Positions 21,507-32,581 of a stretch of DNA of 64,000 bases are shown in pieces (the stretch's first letter is position 1; the number at the start of each line of letters is the position of its first letter). Origin of the DNA: Pseudogymnoascus destructans (lineage: Eukaryota > Ascomycota > Leotiomycetes > Thelebolales > Thelebolaceae); assembly GCF_001641265.1 (NCBI RefSeq), contig NW_020167525.1:310001-374000 (forward strand). The letters run 5' to 3'. Position numbers and translations under genes: made by a program. The notes beneath the pieces were generated by a model, which did not search any database, was not told the DNA's origin, and worked only from the letters and a program-made list of their open reading frames with translations.

Positions 21507-23055
21507 AGCCTGTTTGAATGACGTTGGTTCAGCTGGCGAGCTAACTGCGAAGCAGTATACGAAGTAGCTGGCTTCATCCGGCGTACTCGGGGTGGATGGG
21601 AGGGCATCTTCCTGTTCGTCTACAACGTCTGCAACTACTCGAGTTTGAGTGCAACGAGGGCGATCCATTGGAATGGCGTCCGGGTTCTTTGGTTTATTCT
21701 TCGAACCGAGTGGGCGGCCTCGGCCGCGTTTGACAGTTACGTTTGGCATATGAGTCTCACCGGTGCTGGCTTCTTTTTCTTCCTTTTCTTCATCGGAAGT
21801 AAGTTCAATGATTCTAGAGTCAGGGCCAGTTCGTGGGATCGGGACGTTGACCTCAATATCTTCTTCGTTCAGCATCATCCTCAAGGAATGTGACATGAGA
21901 CGAGCGAACGATTTTATGGACCCTAGTTGGAATATAGAGCCGGTAGATTGAGTTTCCCTCAAATCCAATGAGTATTCCTTTCTCTGCTCGAGCGCCGAGC
22001 TTCTCCGACTTGGTGCGACGCTCTTCTGGCGTATATACTAGCACCTTGCAGCCTAACGTGTGGATGTGGCCTAGTTCGGGAGTATGGTCTTCGCCTGGGT
22101 AGAGCTCATTCATTAGAGACTCGTATGGCGTAATCTTTTGGATAGTTGACGTCGCAGCTCGATTCGTAATATATACGACAGCTTTGAAGAACTCGTTTCA
22201 GAGCTCCTTCGGTGCGTTGGTCTCTTGCATGCAGCTCCGCGCTCGGCTTGCGATGATGCCATTGGCGCGCTCAGCTATTCCTGCCATTGCGGCGTTGTGG
22301 GGCGTGATGATCTTGATTTTAACCCCCTTCTTCTTGCAGGCGTCGGTGAATTTATTGCTACCAAACTCCTTCCCACCGTCGATATGCCACTCCTTGATTT
22401 GTATGCCATACTGAGTAAGTGTGTTCTTATCGTAGGCTTCGATACAGCCAAAGGCTTCTCCTTTGATCTTGTGGGTGACGACTGTTCGAATGCGGTGAGT
22501 GTCCTCAGTGAAGACAGTTGCATAGTGATCTCCATTATAAGCGACTGGCGTGATTTCAACGACGTCGACGTGGACTAGATCAAAAGCTTTGCGCGCACGC
22601 TGCTGCGGCTTCTTCGATACATGGCGAATGGGGTTCGCGGTTTCACAGGTTTCGCAGGTGAATCGAGTCCAGGCTTCGGCTGGATCAAGTTCAATTCCAT
22701 GAGTCAATAGTGATGGTGCGTTTGAGATTGTCGATGCCAATATGGCCTAATCGACAGTGCCACAGCTCGATCGTTTGTCGAGGCTTGATAACTGGGAACG
22801 CGCTCGGAGCTGCGTTCTCCTTCTGTGTATTGGCGAGAATCAGGAAGTTGCCAGACGACATGGTTTTGGTGCTGGCGACCTCTGTGACATTGGCGTCGAG
22901 TAGTGCGTTCTTAGTGATTGTTCCACCAGCTAGGAGGACCTTCTGGGCTGAGAAGATCTTTACCGGGAACGTTGGGATATATGCGCAACGCTTCAACGTC
23001 AAATTTGAAATGCTGTCGTCTGTCCTAGAGACGTGAATGACGACTGTCCCATAGC
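21507..23055 (-). mobile_element. Ty1/Copia retrotransposon, integrase side (truncated)
   Basis: Minus-strand gag-pre-integrase (IELWHCRLGHIGIDNLKRT), integrase core (FDLVHVDVVEITP..., HIDGGKEFGSNKF, ITPHNAAMAGIAERANGII) and linker (VKRGRGRPLGSKNKPK) ending EPTSFKQA, where reverse transcriptase should start. RT and RNase H are absent; the sequence changes to ferric reductase at 21507. Several frame changes separate the blocks. The upstream part of the same element lies beyond the 6.07-kb insertion, at 29129. Confidence 0.88.
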
Positions 23056-23261
23056 TAGGCTGCGCACTACTCGCTCAATACTCGGCTCACTCGCTCAGTG
23101 GGTTACTCAGCTGGGTGAGTAGCTGAACCTTTTACTCGACTCGGTGAGTGAGGTCAATACTCAGTTACTCTGTAAAAACCCGGTGAGTACTCGGCTATCA
23201 CGTGTAAGATTTATGCATCATGTGAACAGTCCCTCATACGATTAATACTGTTTTATGGTTA

Positions 23262-25121
23262 ACGTACATGTATAGCGAAAGCGCCAAACAAGCAAAAGCG
23301 CCAAAATGATGCGGTGACCAAACCCCCCAACTAAATGTTAAATTCCTCAACAACAAAACATGCCCCATAAAAACGATGAAAGCCAATTAGTGCTAGCTAT
23401 CCAGGCTATGCAAAGCGACCCAAAGTTATGCCTTCGAGTTGCTGCTAGGATCTATTCTGTGGACCACCGCAAGCTAGGTCGTCGTCTAGAAGGTGTACCT
23501 TCACGACGCGATATCCAAGCCAACTCACGGAAATTAACTAACCTAGAGGAGTCCGTCCTTGTTCAGTATATACTCGACCTAGCTGCCAAAGGGTTTCCTC
23601 CTCGGCTGTCTGTTGTTGAAGATATGGCAAGTCGACTACTTGCAACACGCGACGCGTCACGTGTTGGGTCGCGTTGGGCTTCAAACTTTGTTAAGCGGCG
23701 TGTAGAGCTCCAGACACGCTTTCAGCGCAAATACGACTACCAGAGGGCTAAGTGCGAAGATCCAGAAGTTATTAATGGCTGGTTTGAGCTTGTGCGTAAC
23801 ACAATTGCGAAATATGGTATCGATGAAGCAGATATCTACAACTTTGATGAGACTGGGTTTATGATGGGCGTTATCTCAACTGCTATGGTTGTAACAAGCT
23901 CAGACGGGCGGGCAAAAGCAAAGAAGGTACAGCCTGGTAATCGGGAATGGGTTACAGTAATCCAAGGCGTTAGTTCTCAAGGTTGGGCAGTACCACCATT
24001 TATCATTGTTGCAGGCAAAAACCACCTTACATCTTGGTATGAGAATAGTGGATTTTCAAGCGATTGGGTGATTTCTGTTACTGAAAATGGCTGGACTACA
24101 AACGAGAGAGGCATGGATTGGATTCAGCACTTTGAGAAGCATACAAAGGCCCGGAGTGTTGGTGGTTATTGCTTGTTAGTCCTTGATGGTCATGAGAGCC
24201 ACCACTCAGATGAGTTTGAGGAGTACTGCAAGGAACACAACATTATTACGCTTTGTATGCCTGCTCACTCTTCTCATCTACTCCAGCCACTTGATGTTGG
24301 CTGTTTCGGCCCGTTAAAGCAGGCCTATGGTCGGCAAATTGAAGATATGATGCAGGCTCATATTTCTCATATTACAAAGGATGACTTCTTTCCTGCCTTC
24401 CACGCTGCATTTAACACTACAATGACGGAAAGTAACATTTGAGGCGGGTTCCGAGGGGCAGGGCTTCTTCCATTTGACCCTGAGAGAGTGATATCTACAC
24501 TTGATCTTAAGTTAAGGACACCAACGCCTCCAAGCTCCCGCCCAGGTACTGCTCAACCTTGGGTTTCTCAGACACCAAACAACCCAATTGAAGCTATGTC
24601 ACAGTCTACATTTATTAAAACTCGGATTTCACGCCATCAAAATAGCTCTCCAACCTCAATCTATGCAGCTGTTGACCAGTTTACAAAGGGTGCATCGCAA
24701 ATAATGCATCAATTAGCACTGCTAAAGGGAGAGAACCAAAACCTACGACAGGCAAATGAAGTACTAAGCAAGCGCCGGAGAGCTAGGAAAACACGACTAC
24801 AGCAAGGAGGATCACTTAGTCAACAAGGGGCGCAAGAGCTACAGGATGAGAGGGATGTTGTGCAGCAGGTAGAGCAGGAAATAAGGGCAAGCCGTGGTCG
24901 GAAGCCAAGGGAAGAAACCCGTGCCCGTCGCTGTGGCAAGTGTGGTGAGACTGGGCACAATGCGCGCACGTGTCAGATTGTAATAGACACCTCTGAGGAA
25001 GAGGACTCCGAGTAGTTTCAATTGATTTCTAATGTTGTGGTAGATTTATCGCAATGTTTGTCGTGAGGGTAGATAATTTTGGCGCTTTCGCTTGTTTGGC
25101 GCTTTCGCTATACATGTACGT
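23262..25121 (+). mobile_element. Fot1/pogo-like transposon, copy 1
   Basis: 1860 bp with inverted ends starting ACGTACATGTATAGCGAAAG and a TA duplication on each side. Internal to each end is a doubled GCGAAAGCGCC motif. A second, inverted copy is at 61241-63099. It encodes one transposase frame. Confidence 0.93.
23360..25015 (+). pseudogene. Fot1-like transposase with one in-frame TGA
   Basis: A single frame of 551 codons broken only by TGA at 24440-24442, in ESNI-stop-GGFRGAGLLPFDPERV, where related proteins keep reading. N-terminus: helix-turn-helix of psq/CENP-B type (QLVLAIQAMQSD...AARIYSVDHRKLGRRL). DDE catalytic region: NFDETGF, LVLDGHESHHSDEF, HLLQPLDVGCFGPLK. C-terminal: coiled-coil-like segment (LKGENQNLRQANEVLSKRRR) and a zinc knuckle CGKCGETGHNARTC. 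TGA is one C-to-T step from CGA (Arg). The same TGA is in copy 2. Confidence 0.88.
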
Positions 25122-25870
25122 TAAGTTAAAGTATTACATCTATTAGCATCACTCTCGCCATCTCTAGTAAGCTGTGAGAACGAATCATGTATATTCCTCT
25201 ATCTAAGTACCATGATTATCAGAAGATTATTAGAACGCTATTATCTATTATATATGCTTAAGAACATCCCTCCACCTTGCTTGATGAGGCCGGCCAGACC
25301 TACTAATACCTAAAGTATTTATAGGGTCTTGATGAGGATCCTCGACTGAGCGGAACGAGCTATGAGTCAAGATAACTGTGTATAGAACTTGTTCATAAAA
25401 TGTCTCTTGTGTGAGAATATGATCTTATTATAGGTATTAACCTACATAATTCTGGTAATAATCTGGTAATCCTTACTTGTTGAGGTTGCATTTGATTGAT
25501 TCGCATTTGATAGAGACTATCCTTCCCATCTGTGACTTCTTTTTGCAAATGTCTGATGCAAGATGTGTTGCCATAGACTTTGGGCCAGCAGACTTGATTG
25601 CAGGATGCGTAAGGGCCTTCGAACAATAAGTACAAATAACACATGGTTCTCCAGAAAGCCAGTCTGCTCCTTGGTGATAACTTCTCCAGTATTGAGAACT
25701 CCAGTTGGTTGAATCCCATGCAATCTTCATAAGGAGTTTTGTAGTATGATCTGAGTGTTGTTCATACCATCGTGATAGCTTCCACCACTCAATGAATATA
25801 TCGTGTGTATCCTTAGTCCATTTGACGAATTGGTTTAACTTGCCAATATATTCAAGGCCTGCAGGGACTT

Positions 25871-26119
25871 TGTAAGGATGCCTGTCCCTCAGTGATGGAA
25901 AGGATCTGAGTCGGGCAGGTTACGGTCACATGATAAGAGTTAAGGCAGGTTAGCTGAGTCGGACCCGTTTCGGGTACTTAAGGAGATTGACCCAACGGGG
26001 GTTCCTCTCTTCATCTTTTTTGTATCCTTCGTAGTAGACCTATAGGATAGCATCCGTTTAGCCTCTGACTCGCACTCTCATATGCTATTACTGTGAGCTG
26101 GGTGCCCTGTGTCCTTACA
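25871..26119 (+). mobile_element. Solo LTR, gypsy family A
   Basis: 249 bp, TGTAAGGATG...GTCCTTACA, flanked by the 5-bp duplication GACTT on both sides. It interrupts the BED zinc-finger gene frame (N-Q-V-P is restored when removed). Confidence 0.92.
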
Positions 26120-27274
26120 GACTTGATTTAATGAGGATAGTCGTTGAGAAGACGGAAAAGAGTCTGAGAATACTGTCAGAATCAAACAACTCTGAGTATT
26201 GAGATGGCATTTGGCAAATTGCTCAATTATCAGAAGGTTACCAGAAGTCTGGCTACGATGAAGTACTTAAATACCTGGTTTTCCAACGCGAAAGGTACTC
26301 CAGCGCTATAACTTTAGCAACTCAAGTTCTCCTCTACTCTAGCTCCAGGAACAACATATCCTGTGCAGCTGATACCTTAGCCCACTTTTCCTTATCAAAC
26401 TTCTTAGAGTAGACAAGTAAGAACGCCTCTTTGAAGCTAGAACTATGAGTGGATATTTGCAACCATCCATTGTCGACAAGATTGTAAGACTTTGGATACC
26501 ACTGCACAGGTCCTGGTAATTAGGCCCACTTTCCAAACTGCCTGCTCGTACAAACAGAAATATTTATGTGGTGGGATAACCTCGTGAAAAGTGCTATAAT
26601 AAACAATTAGTATTGCCAGAAGATTGCTAGGATGATCAGAGACGTACCCTTCCTCTACATCAATCCACGGCATATACTCAAAGAGACGCTCAGGCTTCTT
26701 TCTCAGCTTTCCAGCCTTTCTCGTATATGAGTGGATACAGCTATCCCAGAAATGTTGCCACTTGCGGAAATTGGACTCTTCATGGGCCTATCAACTATTA
26801 GTATCACCAGAAGATTACCAGATTATGAGGTAGCATACATCAATGTGCGCTTGAGTTAAGAGAGCCTGGGTGCTAGTGATCTCTTCATCGGAAAGCTCAT
26901 CCGGTAGAACAGCCTCGTCATTTAAAATATCTCGCGCTGTAACATAAGCTCCAACTCCAAATCGTCTTCAACCTCAGTATCCTCCCATTCGCTGTTATGA
27001 TTGTCATCGATTGGAATACTTGAGATACCCTCAAATGCAGCAAGCTCAGACAGAAGTTGTTTGGGCGGAGTAGATGGTGGGGCTTGTGGAGAAGAAGAGG
27101 CGCTAATATTCTTGACTTTCTGATTCGCAATGCAAGATGCATGGGTACCCTTCTCAGTCCTGTTTATAGTTAGATTGAGGCTACCAGAGATTACCAGAAG
27201 AACACAAATACGCTCAACCTTCAATTCATTCTGTAGACGTGTCTTGTCTTCAGTAGAGGCAGCGATATACTTTG

Positions 27275-27646
27275 TGTAATGACACAGGGCACCCAGCTCA
27301 CAGTAATAGCATATGAGAGTGCGAGTTGGAGGCTAAAAGGATGCTATCCTATAGGTCTACTACGAAGGATACAAAAAAGATGAAGGGGGAACCCCGTTAA
27401 GTTTGTTTCCTTAAGTACCCGAAACGGGCCCGACTCGGTTATCCCAACCCTAGCCCTGAACCTTCCACCGCAACAGGTCCGCATCGACCCTGAACCCTAC
27501 ACCCTTACTGTCCCCCACTATAGTGTAACTCGCTATGTCCTCCTCTACTGGTCCGAAACCACACCGAGTCGGATTTCATGCTTGTGGTGACCGTAACAGC
27601 TCTGAGGCGGGTTCTTCGAGTATCTAGGTAAGGAGGCATCCTTACA
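27275..27646 (-). mobile_element. Solo LTR, gypsy family A (long subtype)
   Basis: 372 bp in reverse orientation with duplication CTTTG on both sides. It splits KSAK from YIAASTEDK in the BED zinc-finger gene. The extra length compared with the 250-bp subtype lies between the AACGGGCC region and the GAGGCATCCTTACA end. Confidence 0.9.
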
Positions 27647-27814
27647 CTTTGCAGACTTATATAACTTCTTTAAGTAGTAGCTCAGATCAGCATGGTCAGC
27701 CTTGAGTGCTAAGTGAACAGCCTTCTCATCTTCAGTAAGGTTGGAGACGCAGTTGCGAGCTTTGATAGTATTCGCATTAGTGGAGAGTTCTTCATGTGCC
27801 TTGAGTTTCGCCAT

Positions 27815-28213
27815 ACTAACTAAACACGTGATTAGCAGAGATCTCCAGAAGTTCTGGCTATAGAATCAAGATAATAAACTTAGTTGAAGTCCTAGTGAAG
27901 AGGTAAAGGCTCAAAAGGGAAGAAGAATGTGTAGATCAGAGAGTAACCAAGGAAGGTGGTTCTAAGGTCATGGTTATTTTAAAGTTGCAAACAAAAATAT
28001 TTGTGAAGGAATATTCACCTACAAAGAATTACTGTTCCAAAAACAACACCACAATGCGCACCTTCATATAAAACACATACCTTTCAACCTCTACCTCTTT
28101 ACTATACTCTTCTTCTGCAATATTCTTTCTACAAACTCACTGTAAGTACACATATCTTTTGATCTACTTCTTTATCTTGTGTTTACTTTACTAACTCACC
28201 TTGATATTAGCAA
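27815..28213. promoter_or_regulatory. Divergent promoter region inside the hAT-type element
   Basis: About 400 bp between the ATG of the minus-strand gene and the ATG of the H3-like gene. It contains pyrimidine-rich leader sequence (CTTTCAACCTCTACCTCTTT) and, just before the H3-like ATG, a candidate leader intron (GTAAGTACAC...GATATTAG). Confidence 0.4.
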
Positions 28214-28787
28214 ATGACTCGTACCAAGCAAACTGCTAGGAGATCAACTGGCGGCATAGCACCAAGGATGCCACTTGGATTACGGGCTGGCTCTGGGCTT
28301 GGCGGAAAGGGACAGGAAAAGGCTGTGGGCACAGCAAGAAAAGCTCCAGTTTGCTCATCTCAAGCTAGCAACAATCATGCTCAGAAGGCCACGCGCTGCA
28401 CAAAGTCTAGTAAGAGGATTACCAGAGGATTACCAGAGGATTACCAGAACTCTCTAATAAACATATAGGCACCAAGGCTCTCCGCGATATCAGAAGACGG
28501 CAACTTGATACTAGCTCCCATTCCAGCGTCTTGTTAGGGAAATCACAGAAGACTTCAAGTCCAATCTTCGCTTCCAGCAATCTGCTATCCTAGCTCTTTA
28601 GGAAGCTGCTGAATGCTTCCTCATTCGAGAATTTGAGAGTATGATGTTTAAACATAGTGACAGGGACATACTAACAGTTATAGTGACAAACCTCCTCGCT
28701 ATTCATGCGAAGAGAGTGACAATTCAGGCAAAGGGTATGATATTGGTTCGGCGTTTGCAGGATATGATGTTTAAGCTGTGGGCTTAA
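28214..28787 (+). pseudogene. Histone H3-like gene (degenerate) inside the hAT-type element
   Basis: Starts MTRTKQTARRSTGGIAPR, the H3 tail. After a candidate intron (28410-28468, GTAAGA...CATATAG) comes TKALRDIRRRQLDTSS, equivalent to GTVALREIRRYQ; then in a shifted frame PFQRLVREITEDFKSNLRFQ, QSAILAL-stop-EAAECFLIREFE (stop TAG, one C-to-T step from CAG). A second intron (GTATGATG...TACTAACAGTTATAG) joins to TNLLAIHAKRVTIQAKGMIL, then VRRLQD and a stop at 28787. So all histone-fold blocks are present in order. The tail after residue 18 diverges strongly (GLRAGSGLGGKGQEK). One frameshift near 28520 and one stop make it non-functional as read. It may derive from H3 or a CENP-A-like variant. 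Confidence 0.82.
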
Positions 28788-29128
28788 TCGATGGAAATGT
28801 CTCTCACCCAGGAATGAAGGTCAGATGAGTTCTGGCAACCATCTGGTAACCTGGTACCTAAAGGCCAAAGGTTATAGTGTGGAATAGGACATCAACAATA
28901 TGGGAATGGAGTTGGAGTTATGGCGTCTTGATCAATGAAGTCGCACCCCGTTTTTAACATAAGTAATGGCTAATCAAACACGTGATATAACTGAGTTGCC
29001 AAGACCCATACTAGGTACTCAGCAAGTGAGTAATCCTCATTCAACAATACTCGGGACATGAGCGAGTAACTCAGCTGGGTGAGTAAAAATTCTACTACTC
29101 GACTCGTGAGTACCCAGTGCGCAGCCTA

Positions 29129-30300
29129 CCCATAGCCTAGGACTTTACAGTTTCCGGCGCCTGTTAGCAGCCAGGAATTTGATGGCTCGAAATCCTTGAA
29201 ATCGGCCTTATTGTGTGTGATATGGGTTGTAGAACCTGTGTCTGAGAGCCATTCATTTTTCGCATGATCTCCCACGGCGTAGTTAAAGTTAGCGTAGGCG
29301 AAATCGACGGATGCCATCGCTGTATCTCCACTCTTGCCTCCACGACCGCGTCCTCCACGACCTCGGCGACCACCACGACCACCTCTGCTTGCTCCCCCTC
29401 TTGCCGAATTTGCAAGTTCGGGATGAAGTTGATAGCAGGTGTCTGCTGTGTGTCCTATCTTCTGACAGTGGGTGCAAGTCGGACGTGCTGCTCCTACCGT
29501 ATGGGCGCTATCCTTCTGATTTGCCATCATCGAGATTTTATGTGTCGATTTGGCTTGTGCATTCCGAGACAGATCCGAGACCTCGTTGATCAGCTGCTCG
29601 AGTGTAATAGCATCGCGGTTTAGGGTCATCGCAGCTTTGTTTCGCTCAGCCCAGGTCGGGAAAGCCTGGGAGTCCTGAGATAAAGAAGACTCGGAATGTT
29701 CGGTCGTCTTTGAGCACCTCCAGCTGCTTCCATTTGGCAGCGAGGCTCCGGAAGGTTTGCTTATACTTCTCGAGATCGTTGAAGTGCTCGTATTTCAAGC
29801 ACACCAGCTCGGTGATTGTCGAATACTCAAGATTGAAGCCTCTTCCTTGGTATGTCTTTGCAAGTGTTGACCAGATCTCAGCTGCGGTAAGGCATTCGGC
29901 CGTTACCTGGCAGACTGAATACGAGCAGGATGAGTTGATGATCATAATCGTTGCTTGGTCTTGTGCGACGCGCTTTCGTAGGGCCGTGACGTCGGTCTCA
30001 TACTTTGCAACAGCTGCGTCTGAAGCACTGTCTCCTGGCTTCGCAGGTAGATCGGATGGTGAACAAGGTCCAAAGCCAGGCTCGAGGACTTCATCGAGTG
30101 CTTTGGAGAAGAGAAGACTATAGACGGCTGTCTTCTAAGCTATCGACCACGCTGCTCATCGTTCGTTCCAATCCTCGGAGATCTCAGAGTTGAGTCTCGC
30201 GAGCCCCATCAGTGCCTTCGACGCGTCGCTCTAGTCGAGCAGTTCGAAGAGTTCACTATTCTCAAGGTCCCTGATATCGAAGCTTCAAAGTTGAGCTCGA
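29129..30300 (-). mobile_element. Ty1/Copia retrotransposon, gag and protease side
   Basis: Minus strand: gag (ALRKRVAQDQATIMIINSSC, AAEIWSTLAKTYQGRG, KYKQTFRSLAAKWKQLE), zinc knuckle (CTHCQKIGHTADTC), an Arg-Gly stretch, and protease WLSDTGSTTHITHNK. The frame ends at the hAT-type insertion point. The 5' limit near 30.3 kb is uncertain; no LTR was found there. Confidence 0.85.
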
Positions 30301-31096
30301 TAGTCAGATTTCACCTACGTTGTCACGAAATCCATACGCAGACTTCAGATCAATCCTCAGATCGACTCTCTCAGACCCAGCCCGAACCAAGGGTACTGCA
30401 AGGCAGTTCAAGGTCATCATCGTCATTAGCTTCGCTGCCCCAGTGAGCGCGAACATCATTATCATGGCCGACTCAACTAGTCTTGAATCAGGCCGAATTC
30501 CAAAATACAAGCACCTGAAGGGTGCAGAGAGTTTTCTCGTTATCCCGTTCAACGGCACTAACTGCCGTTCGTTATCGCCTACCCTAAATGGACTGGCGTC
30601 CGTTTTAGGCCCCTTAAACGGCCGTTGGTTGGTCAGATTCCCAACGGAACGGGTCCATTGTAACCTGTTTTGGCTAGTTTTTCGGCTGCGGGCCGCGGAT
30701 AGCGCGCCCCTAGCAGCAAGAAAGTCAAGGAGAAAATGAGACAATTGAGCGTGAGGATCAACCAAATCTCACCATAATTACGTAGAATTAATTTTAAATT
30801 GAAGCCACAATGGAGATCTTTCATTTAGCGTGCCTTTCGTAATTTTTGGCCATGTGATTGTGATATAATAACTTGTTGAAGTTGAGTCGTTCCTCACGAA
30901 GTTTTTTTTGAGGATATATAGGCTTTAGAACATCTAAAATGGCTCCTTCAACAACTCGTCGTCGTTCAAACAACAACCAACAGCTCTAGAGGCTCTTCAA
31001 CCCCTAGAAGAAGAGGGGGACATCAAGTTCATTTAAGTTTCACTCCTCCGCCCGCAGGAAATTATACAGCACCTCTAGTTCCCATCGATTTGGATC
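30301..31096. other. Unassigned repeat-like sequence
   Basis: A + strand frame from 30464 (MADSTSLESGRIPKYKHLKG) has the flavour of a retroelement gag start but nothing downstream supports it. 30941-31080 has a short frame MAPSTTRRRSNNNQQ before a stop. No gene supported. Confidence 0.3.
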
Positions 31097-31346
31097 TGTA
31101 AGGAGACAGGGCACCCAGCTCACAGTAATAGCATATGAGAGTGCGAGTGGGAGGCTAAACGGATGCTATCCTATAGGTCTACTACAAAGGATACAAAAAA
31201 GATGATCGGGGAACCCCGTGAGTCGATTCTGTCAAGTACCGAAACCCATCCGACTCGGTTCCGACTCGGTTAGCCCACCCAAATGATCACACGTGACGCT
31301 CCAGCTACCCACTCCCTAGAATGAGAGACGAGAAGGCATCCTTACA
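31097..31346 (-). mobile_element. 3' LTR of gypsy family A copy 1
   Basis: 250 bp, reverse orientation, TGTAAGG...CCTTACA ends; directly adjoined by the polypurine tract of the element. Confidence 0.9.
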
Positions 31347-31891
31347 CTACCCCCCTCCTAAGAGAGTGCTTTGTCCACAAAGCATGCCGCCAGGGCCTCT
31401 ATCAGGAACTCTTCCGTTTGTACAATGTGTCGGGAAAGTGCTTTGTGTGCGGAGGTGGCTGTTCTTGAAGGGTACCATAACACCACCTCATAGAATGCGA
31501 CACTGGAGTTGGCTTTGTTTAATCTCACTTTCCATCTTGGTGATCCGAATGGGCACCGGGAAGTATCCGCTAAGCGTTGGAGTCGAACTTTCATAAATGT
31601 GAAAGGGGAAGTGATCGCGCTAGCCCGATTCAGAATTTATTGTTGTAAGCCCAACATTTGAGTACGCCGTTTCGCCCACCTCTTCCTGTTTTTCTTTTAC
31701 AACAACAACACCACAGTATCCACGTCGAAACTGGTAAGTGCCCCCCCCCCCCATTCCTATAGCTGTATACTAACTGATTGTTTCTTTGAATAGAACCATC
31801 CACCTGAACGAGTAGGTGACGGGAACGCGCTCGGCGCGCAAGTGATAACGTGGGCTTGGCTGACGGGAACACAGATCCCGAACAATTGACG

Positions 31892-32581
31892 ATGCCGATT
31901 CCCACGCCTGCCGGAGCCCTCTCAGTCGCTTTCCGGGTCCTGTGTCTGCGCTGCCTTCGGGCCAAAGCTCGGGGTGTCCCGGCGCATGATTGCGTCTGGT
32001 CTGCTTCGAGCTCAAAGTGCGAGTACTGCACTGTGCAGCACTCCACCTGTGTCCCGGTGAGTTTCCTTGTGGTGTTCTGTTGGTTGGTTGGCTGTTGCTA
32101 ACCGTTTGGGTGAATAGCTGCCCTGGTTCCTCGATGAGGAATACCGCGCCCTCGTCGCCGCAGAAACCACCATCCCTCTCGTCGCTGCAGACATCGCAGC
32201 CACTGCCTCGGAGGCAAATCGGGTGGCCCTCGTGGCTGCCCAAAGTGTTCCCAAGTTTCGTTCTGTCGCGGAGCGCGACTCCTATGAGGAGCTCCGCGCT
32301 ACGCGTGCTGCCATCGAGGCGGGTATGGGCGTGAGTATACCCCTGTCCTGTGTTGTTTCGGTGCTGACACGGTTCAGCAAATCCGGTCGTCGCTGCGCCG
32401 TATTTGGACGGAGCAGGGGAGCGTGCCGGCTCTTTTGGGGGAAGTGGTGGCTGCCCTGGGCAGACTTCCTGCCGTCGCTGTCACTGCGACGGTCCCGGAC
32501 CGCACTGGGGGGAGGAGGATGAGGGGTGAGGAGGAGGGCACCATTGGTGCGGGTTATGGGGAGGGGGAGAATGGGGAGTAG
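31892..32581 (+). CDS. Spliced Cys-rich gene antisense to gypsy family A pol (copy 1)
   Basis: Three exons, 31892-32056, 32118-32330 and 32378-32581, with GTGAGT...AG introns of 61 and 47 bp, all phase 0, give 193 residues. It lies between pol and the 3' LTR, opposite in direction to pol. The start MPIPTPAGALSVAF is followed by a Cys cluster LCLRCLRAKARG...HDCVWS...KCEYC...TC (a CxxC...C...CxxC...C arrangement like a small zinc-binding module), then an Ala-rich helix (ALVAAETTIPLVAADIAATA), SVPKFRSVAERDSYEEL and a third exon QIRSSLRRIWTEQGSVPALL. A homologue with the same exon structure is at 59044-59723, also intact. No known family recognised. GC-rich, unlike the surrounding transposons. 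Confidence 0.75.

Larger units (their letters stand above)
25473..27814 (-). pseudogene. Intron-rich BED zinc-finger gene of the hAT-type element (degenerate)
   Basis: Reading from 27814: MAKLKAHEELSTNANTIKAR..., an acidic stretch (SEWEDTEVEDDLELEL), SNFRKWQHFWDSCIHSYTRK, MPWIDVEEG/TFHEVIPPHKYF, VQWYPKSYNLVDNGWLQIST, then KLNQFVKWTKDTHDIFIEWW and a BED-type finger (EPCVICTYCSKALTHPAI...MATHLASDICKKK). The WDS..W..YW then CxxC..HL..C arrangement is typical of the N-terminus of fungal hAT transposases. Candidate introns at about 27160-27211, 26789-26841, 26590-26649, 26222-26275 and 25438-25472 all carry a CTGGTAAT-type motif. Frames do not stay in phase throughout and the catalytic part is missing. 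Two solo LTRs interrupt it. Confidence 0.5.
23056..29128. mobile_element. hAT-type composite element inserted in Copia
   Basis: Ends are TAGGCTGCGCACT at 23056 and its reverse complement at 29128 (13-bp perfect TIR). The 8-bp target CCCATAGC is present at 23048-23055 and 29129-29136, and removing the insert restores the Copia protease-to-GAG-pre-integrase frame (NCKVLGYG then TVVIHVSRTD). Subterminal ACTCAGCTGGGTGAGTA repeats occur at both ends. An 8-bp duplication and TAGGC-type ends are hAT features. It contains a Fot1 transposon, two solo LTRs, a BED zinc-finger gene and an H3-like gene. Without the later insertions it would be about 3.6 kb. Confidence 0.85.

Noticed and set aside
30464..30739. 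Plus-strand frame MADSTSLESG..., possible gag
   Set aside because: Start resembles a retroelement gag but nothing after about 40 residues is recognisable and the neighbouring Copia is on the other strand.
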